Source: Pseudarthrobacter sulfonivorans
Lineage (GTDB): Bacteria > Actinomycetota > Actinomycetes > Actinomycetales > Micrococcaceae
Assembly (NCBI RefSeq): GCF_001484605.1
Contig: NZ_CP013747.1
Location: forward strand, 3,472,001 to 3,536,000
DNA length: 64,000 nt
Direction: 5' to 3'
Under the pieces are notes generated by a model that saw nothing but the letters and a program-made list of their open reading frames with translations, did no database searches and was not told where the DNA came from. Positions within the stretch are counted from its first letter, which is position 1. Every line of letters starts with the position of its first letter. Made by a program: the position numbers and the translations under genes. Below are positions 59,469 through 64,000 of this stretch, in pieces.

Positions 59469-61163
59469 GTGACTTCCCTGAACTCCCTCGCCGCCGCGCG
59501 GATCGCCGTCGATGCCCTGATCGACGGTGGCGTCCAGTACGTGGTGGTCTCGCCCGGATCGCGTTCCGCCCCCATGGCCTACGCCCTGGCCGAGGCCGAA
59601 GCGGCCGGCCGCGTGGACCTGCTGGTCCGCATCGACGAACGCTCCGCCGGCTTCACGGCCCTTGGCCTGGCCCTGTCCACCGGCTCCCCGGCGGCCGTCC
59701 TCACCACCTCAGGCACCGCCGTCGGGAATCTTATGCCCGCCGTGATGGAGGCCAACCACGCCGCCGTTCCGCTGGTGGTGGTGTCCGCCGACCGGCCCGA
59801 GGAACTGCAGGGGACCGGCGCCAACCAGACCACCATCCAGCTGGACCTGTTCGGCGAGCACGTGCGTTTCGCCGCCGACGTCCCGGCCGGCAGCAACCCG
59901 CTGCGCGCGGTGGAAACGGCGCTGGCCGCGGCCACCGGAGCGTTTTCCGACCTCGCACCCGGGCCTGTCCAGCTCAACCTGGCGTTCCGCGACCCGCTGG
60001 TTCCCGGGCCGGAGGAGGGGCTTCCGACGGCGGCCGGGCATCCCAGGTTCCGGATCGGCACCGACCCGCTCACCATGAACCTGCCGCCCGCCCCTGCCTC
60101 GCTGGAGGAAAGGCGCACCGTGGTGCTGGCAGGGCACGACGCCGGGCCGGTCGCCGAAGCGTTCGCCCGCGCACACGGCCTGCCGCTGCTCGCGGAACCA
60201 TCCTCAAACGCCCGCTTCGGCCCCAACGCCGTGGGTCCGTACCGGCTTCTGCTGGAACACTTCGGAGCGTCGTCCGCGCTGCCTATCGAACGGGTGGTGA
60301 TGTTCGGCCGGCCCACGCTGTCCCGTCCGGTTGCCGCGCTGTTGGAGCGTGCCGAAGTGCCGTCCGCGCTGTACCAGCCGGTTCCCGTGGCCTGGTACCA
60401 GCCGGGCCGGCGCACGGAACTTCCGCTGGAGAACCTGGCCGATCTCGCCGATTTCGCCGGCCGAGGCCCGTCCGACTGGCTGGATACCTGGCTGCTGGCC
60501 GGGGCCGCCGCACAGCACGCCCTCGACGGCGTCCTGGCCGCAGAGCCCGCCGCTTCAGGACCCTCCGTGGGCGCCCAGGTCTGGCAGCACGCCCGAGGCC
60601 AGTTGATGCTGGGATCCTCCAACGGCATCCGCGATGTTGACCTGGCTGGCCTGCCCGCCGCCGAGCCAGCCGCCACTGTCTACGCCAACCGCGGCCTCGC
60701 CGGGATCGACGGCACCATCTCCACTGCCACCGGGATTGCCATCGGCGGCCGCCAGTACACCACGCTGCTGCTGGGCGACGTCACCTTCCTGCATGACGCC
60801 GGCAGCCTGCTCCTGGGGTCCGGCGAACCTTCGCCGGACCTGCGGATCGTGGTGCTGAACGACGCCGGCGGGGCCATCTTTGATCTGCTGGAGCACGGGG
60901 CTGTGCGTGAATCCGGACGCTACACGGACGCCGTCGAGCGGCTCTTCGGCACCCCCCACAGCGTGGACATCGCGGCACTCGCCGCAGCGTACGGCGTCGG
61001 GCACTGCTCGGTAAGTACGACGGCGGGACTCGCCGAAGCGCTCGCCGCACCGCTGACGGGGCGCAGCATCATCGAAGTCCGCACGGACCGTGTTGGCCTC
61101 CGCGCCCTCCACACGCGCATCAAGGCCGCCGTGGCCGCCGCAGTGTCCGCCGTCGGAGCGTAG
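59469..61163 (+). CDS. menD: SEPHCHC synthase (2-succinyl-5-enolpyruvyl-6-hydroxy-3-cyclohexene-1-carboxylate synthase)
   Basis: 564 residues from GTG 59469. ThDP-dependent enzyme: VSPGSRSAPMAYALAEAE, RIDERSAGFTALGLAL with the ThDP-activating Glu, GTAVGNLMPAVMEANHAAVP, RPEELQGTGANQTTIQ, and the C-terminal ThDP motif LGDVTFLHDAGSLLLGSGEP...LNDAGGAIFDLL (a GDG-like GDV with NDxGG). Joins isochorismate and 2-oxoglutarate in menaquinone synthesis, just before the MenH/MenC steps. Confidence 0.93.
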   Translation: MTSLNSLAAARIAVDALIDGGVQYVVVSPGSRSAPMAYALAEAEAAGRVDLLVRIDERSAGFTALGLALSTGSPAAVLTTSGTAVGNLMPAVMEANHAAVPLVVVSADRPEELQGTGANQTTIQLDLFGEHVRFAADVPAGSNPLRAVETALAAATGAFSDLAPGPVQLNLAFRDPLVPGPEEGLPTAAGHPRFRIGTDPLTMNLPPAPASLEERRTVVLAGHDAGPVAEAFARAHGLPLLAEPSSNARFGPNAVGPYRLLLEHFGASSALPIERVVMFGRPTLSRPVAALLERAEVPSALYQPVPVAWYQPGRRTELPLENLADLADFAGRGPSDWLDTWLLAGAAAQHALDGVLAAEPAASGPSVGAQVWQHARGQLMLGSSNGIRDVDLAGLPAAEPAATVYANRGLAGIDGTISTATGIAIGGRQYTTLLLGDVTFLHDAGSLLLGSGEPSPDLRIVVLNDAGGAIFDLLEHGAVRESGRYTDAVERLFGTPHSVDIAALAAAYGVGHCSVSTTAGLAEALAAPLTGRSIIEVRTDRVGLRALHTRIKAAVAAAVSAVGA

Positions 61164-61202
61164 GATCGCGCTCGCGGCTGCCTGACGCGCGAAAGACCCT
61201 AT

Positions 61203-61259
61203 GACGCGCATATGCCCTGCCGCTACCGAATTCCGATAGCGACAGGGCATATGCGCGTC
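61203..61259. repeat. Near-perfect 23-bp intergenic palindrome
   Basis: Left arm 61203-61225 begins GACGCGCATATGCCCTG; right arm 61237-61259 pairs at 22 of 23 positions; loop GAATTCC-containing. It sits between the convergent menD and ABC ATPase genes and could terminate both. Confidence 0.85.
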
Positions 61260-61286
61260 GGCAGGCAGGCACCGCGTCGAAAGCGG

Positions 61287-62090
61287 CTACTCCTCGATCT
61301 CGATGTGCGTCGGGTCCAGGACCCGGCGCAGGAACTCCTTGGTGCGGGCCTGGGTGGGTGCGGAAATGACCTGCTCGGCCACGCCTTCCTCCACCACCAC
61401 GCCGCCGTCCATAAACACCACGCGGTCGGCTACCTCGCGGGCGAAGCCCATCTCGTGGGTCACCACCAGCATGGTCATGCCCTCCTTGGCGAGGTTCCGC
61501 ATGACCGAGAGGACATCGCCCACGGTCTCGGGGTCCAGCGCGGAGGTGGGCTCGTCAAAGAGCATCAGTTCGGGGTTCATGCTCAGCGCCCGGGCGATCG
61601 CAACACGCTGCTGCTGGCCGCCCGAAAGCTGGTCCGGGAAACGGTCGGACAGGTGCCCCAGGCCCACGCGGTCCAGGTTGTGCTGGGCCACCTTGTCGGC
61701 CTCTTCCTGGGACCGCTTCAGGACCTTCGTCTGCGCGATGGTGCAGTTCCGCTTGGCGTCCAGGTGCGGGAACAGGTTGAACTGCTGGAAAACCATGCCC
61801 ACCTTGCGGCGCATTTTGTCGATGTCCACGTCGGGGTCTGTAGCTTCGAAGCCGCCCACATGGATGGCGCCCTTGTTGGGCTGCTCGAGGAGGTTGACGC
61901 AGCGCAGGAGGGTGGATTTGCCGGAGCCGGACGGGCCGATCAGGCACACCACTTCGCCGGGGGCAACGTCCAGGCTGATGCCCTTGAGGACCTCGTTGCT
62001 GCCGTAGGACTTGCGGAGATCCTTGATGGACACTCCGGCCGCGTTGATGGTGCCGGTGTTGCCGGCGGAGGAATTTACGACGTCGTTCAT
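61287..62090 (-). CDS. Polar amino acid ABC transporter ATPase
   Basis: 267 residues from ATG 62090; a longer frame to 62522 is non-conserved. Walker [11 protein letters not shown]-loop [11 protein letters not shown], signature [13 protein letters not shown], Walker [16 protein letters not shown]-loop [15 protein letters not shown]. The FNLFPH and MGFA motifs are typical of the GlnQ/HisP polar amino-acid group. Last gene of the leftward operon: binding protein, permease, ATPase. Confidence 0.93.
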   Translation of the reverse strand: MNDVVNSSAGNTGTINAAGVSIKDLRKSYGSNEVLKGISLDVAPGEVVCLIGPSGSGKSTLLRCVNLLEQPNKGAIHVGGFEATDPDVDIDKMRRKVGMVFQQFNLFPHLDAKRNCTIAQTKVLKRSQEEADKVAQHNLDRVGLGHLSDRFPDQLSGGQQQRVAIARALSMNPELMLFDEPTSALDPETVGDVLSVMRNLAKEGMTMLVVTHEMGFAREVADRVVFMDGGVVVEEGVAEQVISAPTQARTKEFLRRVLDPTHIEIEE

Positions 62091-62101
62091 GGCTTCCCTG
62101 C

Positions 62102-62893
62102 CTATCGCTTGGTCCGCGCGGAGCGGCTTTCGAACTTCCGGGCCAGGAGGCTCAGCGGGATGGTGATGACCAGGTAGAAGGCGCCGGCTACGAGGAGCGG
62201 TGTCAGGCCTGCGCCCAGGCTGGAGATGCCGTCGCGGCCGAACTTGGTGAGCTCGTACTGCGACGCCGTGAGGCCCAGGACGTAGATCAGCGAGGAGTCC
62301 TTGGTCAGCAGAATGACCTCGTTGGTCAGCGGCGGGAGCACAATCTTGAACGCCTGCGGAATGACGATGGACACCATGGCCCGCCACTGCGGCATGCCCA
62401 GCGACCGTGCGGCTTCGAGCTGTCCCTTGGGCACAGCCTGCAGGCCGGCGCGCAGGGTTTCGGCGATATATGCCGAGGCCACCATACCCAGCGAGATCAT
62501 GACGATAAGGGTAACGTTCCACTGAACTCCAAACGCGAGCGGGACACCGTAGCCGAACGCGATGAACACCAGCAGCGCCGGAACTCCGCGGAAGAACTCG
62601 ATGTAGCCGGTGGCGATCCAGCGGTACAGCGGGAATGTGGAGAGCTTCATCAGGGCCAGCAGGAGGCCGCCGGAAAGGCCCACCACGAAGCCGAGGAACG
62701 TATAAACCAGGGTGTTCTTAAGGCCAACCAGGAAGATGTCCGGGAACATCGGGCCGATCTTGGCGAAGTTGAAGACGCTGTTGCCGATTGTCTTCCAGTC
62801 GGTGGCCAGGACCAGCGCGGCCACTGCCACGACGAAGATGCCGATCTGGACATACAGGCTCACTTTGGCCCGTTGACGTGCGGTCATTGCCAT
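62102..62893 (-). CDS. Polar amino acid ABC transporter permease
   Basis: 263 residues with five or six membrane helices. [16 protein letters not shown] and [33 protein letters not shown] contain the EAA loop and the FRGxP signature of amino-acid (HisMQ/GlnP) permeases. A single permease gene suggests a homodimer. It lies 11 bp upstream of the ATPase gene. Confidence 0.92.
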   Translation of the reverse strand: MAMTARQRAKVSLYVQIGIFVVAVAALVLATDWKTIGNSVFNFAKIGPMFPDIFLVGLKNTLVYTFLGFVVGLSGGLLLALMKLSTFPLYRWIATGYIEFFRGVPALLVFIAFGYGVPLAFGVQWNVTLIVMISLGMVASAYIAETLRAGLQAVPKGQLEAARSLGMPQWRAMVSIVIPQAFKIVLPPLTNEVILLTKDSSLIYVLGLTASQYELTKFGRDGISSLGAGLTPLLVAGAFYLVITIPLSLLARKFESRSARTKR

Positions 62894-63006
62894 GGGGTGC
62901 TCACATTCATTTGCGTGGCTGAGGCCCCGGACGGGCTGCAGCGCAGTCCGTGCGGGGCCCCAGCGGCGTGGTTCTCAGGGCTGTGAAGGTCAGTCCGGGG
63001 TGCCGG

Positions 63007-63807
63007 CTACTTGGCGGTCTCGCCGAACCAGGTGGTTTCGAACTTCTTCAGGCTGCCATCGTCGGTCAGGCGCTTCAGGGTTCCGTTGACCTTCTCGGCC
63101 ATGGCGGTGTTGCCCTTCTTGATGGAGATGCCCAGCTTCTCGCCCGTGGCGTAGTCATCCACACGCTCGAACTTGGCGTCATCCTTGATGGCGTAGGCCA
63201 GGATTGACTGGTTGCCCAGGGCAGCGTCGATGGTGCCGGCCTGGAGAGCCTGGACCAGGAGGCCGCTGTCCTCGAACTGCTGGGCGTCGATGCCGTTCTC
63301 CGCCGCGTACTTTGCGCCGGTGGTGGCCTGCTGGACACCCACCTTCTTGCCCTTGGCGCTGTTGATGTCCGTGATCCCGGACGCCGTAGTGGCCACGAGG
63401 GTGAGGTCATCGTCCATGTACGGGTTGGAGAAGTCCATAACGGCCTTGCGGACATCCGTGATGGAAATCGAGGAGATGGAGACGTCGCAGCCGGTGAGGG
63501 CGGTTCCGGTCTCGATGGCCTCGAAGGAGCTGTCCACGATGCTCAGTTCGGCGCCGAGGTCCTTGGCTACTTCATTGGCGATGTCGATATCGAAGCCAAC
63601 GATCTGGCCGTCCTTCTGGAATTCGAAGGGCTCGTAGGGGACATCGGAGCAGACAGTGAGCTTGCCGGCGTTGATGAGCTGGATGCCGCCCTCGGTCGCA
63701 GCCGGGGTGGTGCTGCCGCCACAGGCGGTAAGGGTGAGCGCGCCGGCGGCCAGGATTGCGGCTGCCTTGGCGGCGATCTTGGCCTGGGCCAGGGACTTGA
63801 GCTGCAT
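63007..63807 (-). CDS. ABC amino-acid-binding lipoprotein (family 3)
   Basis: 266 residues. Lipobox LTLTACGG (Cys29) after a signal peptide. Family 3 fold: LTVCSDVPYEPFEFQKDGQI, VGFDIDIANEVAKDLG, FSNPYMDDDLTLVATTASG, ALGNQSILAYAI. Binds a polar amino acid, for example glutamine, glutamate or cystine. First gene of the operon; a 15-bp palindrome and a near-perfect 20-bp palindrome lie upstream. Confidence 0.93.
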   Translation of the reverse strand: MQLKSLAQAKIAAKAAAILAAGALTLTACGGSTTPAATEGGIQLINAGKLTVCSDVPYEPFEFQKDGQIVGFDIDIANEVAKDLGAELSIVDSSFEAIETGTALTGCDVSISSISITDVRKAVMDFSNPYMDDDLTLVATTASGITDINSAKGKKVGVQQATTGAKYAAENGIDAQQFEDSGLLVQALQAGTIDAALGNQSILAYAIKDDAKFERVDDYATGEKLGISIKKGNTAMAEKVNGTLKRLTDDGSLKKFETTWFGETAK

Positions 63808-63886
63808 GTTCTTTACCTTTTGTTGCAGGGGTGTGCGGTACTAAATCGGTTCATAGTGTATCGCCGAACGAGAGATTTGCATCACA

Positions 63887-63970
63887 TGAAACTTAGTTTC
63901 ACTATTGGATAACTAAATCACAGGCTAAATCAAGACCCGGGAGGCGGCCTGTGTCTGGAATTCCGGACAC
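63887..63970. promoter_or_regulatory. Two palindromes upstream of the amino-acid ABC operon
   Basis: TGAAACT-T-AGTTTCA (63887-63901) is perfect. GTGTCTGGAA/TTCCGGACAC (63951-63970) has one mismatched pair. Both lie in an AT-richer promoter region 80-163 bp before the leftward binding-protein gene and are candidate repressor sites. Confidence 0.5.
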
Positions 63971-64000
63971 ACTACAAATCTAGCTCGCAGACAGCGTCGT

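Noticed and set aside
1..64000. tRNA or rRNA genes
   Set aside because: No cloverleaf-like or rRNA-like conserved stretches were recognised by eye; a covariance-model search would be needed to be certain.

Overview
The window is high-GC DNA with frequent GTG and TTG starts and GGAGG-type ribosome sites. It carries menaquinone genes (menC, menD), a Streptomyces-like PHO box, BTAD/SARP and LacI regulators, and RsbW/RsbU/STAS partner-switch proteins. This fits an actinobacterium, most likely Micrococcaceae of the Arthrobacter/Pseudarthrobacter type. The genus is inferred from family resemblance and was not tested by a search. No tRNA, rRNA or CRISPR array was seen.

Region by region. 0-5.3 kb: an OmpR-type response regulator, an Hpt-like protein without the phospho-histidine, a small secreted protein, a SipW-type signal peptidase fused to a DUF5305 domain, and a frameshifted PAS-EAL protein. 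5.7-11.7 kb: housekeeping and accessory genes (ABM monooxygenase, broken DUF805 protein, GNAT acetyltransferase, Fic protein behind a four-half-site operator, MinD/ParA ATPase, NmrA-like oxidoreductase) with several tiny one-helix membrane proteins. 11.7-14 kb: hypothetical genes among palindromic repeats. 14-17.6 kb: an MFS gene whose 3' end is duplicated on the far side of a small AbiE-like island (intact antitoxin, gutted toxin), then a BrnTA-like pair with a frameshifted toxin. 17.6-19.6 kb: two secreted proteins with SipW/TasA-type signal peptides. 20.5-25.5 kb: an amino-acid permease, a Trk/Ktr potassium channel subunit and a KimA-like permease. 25.6-27.1 kb: a rearrangement scar with an IS5-type remnant and gene fragments.

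26.6-31.8 kb is the most system-like part. It holds a STAS protein, a secreted GH26 glycanase, a cellulose-synthase-like GT2 enzyme with a roughly 150-residue helical insertion, an RsbW-like kinase, and a broken receiver-PP2C gene. Both STAS and GH26 are preceded by pairs of the same roughly 20-bp motif, each pair spaced exactly 42 bp. I read this as an exopolysaccharide synthesis module under partner-switch control, partly decayed in this strain. 31.8-34.1 kb is a PadR-regulated ABC exporter operon. 35.2-44.6 kb holds a fructo-oligosaccharide/sucrose uptake and GH32 operon whose promoter carries the same operator found upstream of the LacI gene at 42.3-43.4 kb, plus a three-gene molybdopterin oxidoreductase, flavin reductase and zinc-ribbon cluster.

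44.7-64 kb: an ArsR-SRPBCC pair with an ArsR operator, a second histidine-less Hpt protein beside a SARP with a degenerate receiver, and a 1772-residue RTX/fibronectin heme peroxidase. These are followed by a lipoprotein and a multicopper oxidase (together a possible Mn(II) or aromatic oxidation locus), then menC, a PHO-box-controlled phoX, menD and a polar amino-acid ABC operon. Probable single-base frameshifts are concentrated in the first 45 kb. They may be sequencing errors or real decay. Several families of near-perfect intergenic palindromes are scattered throughout.
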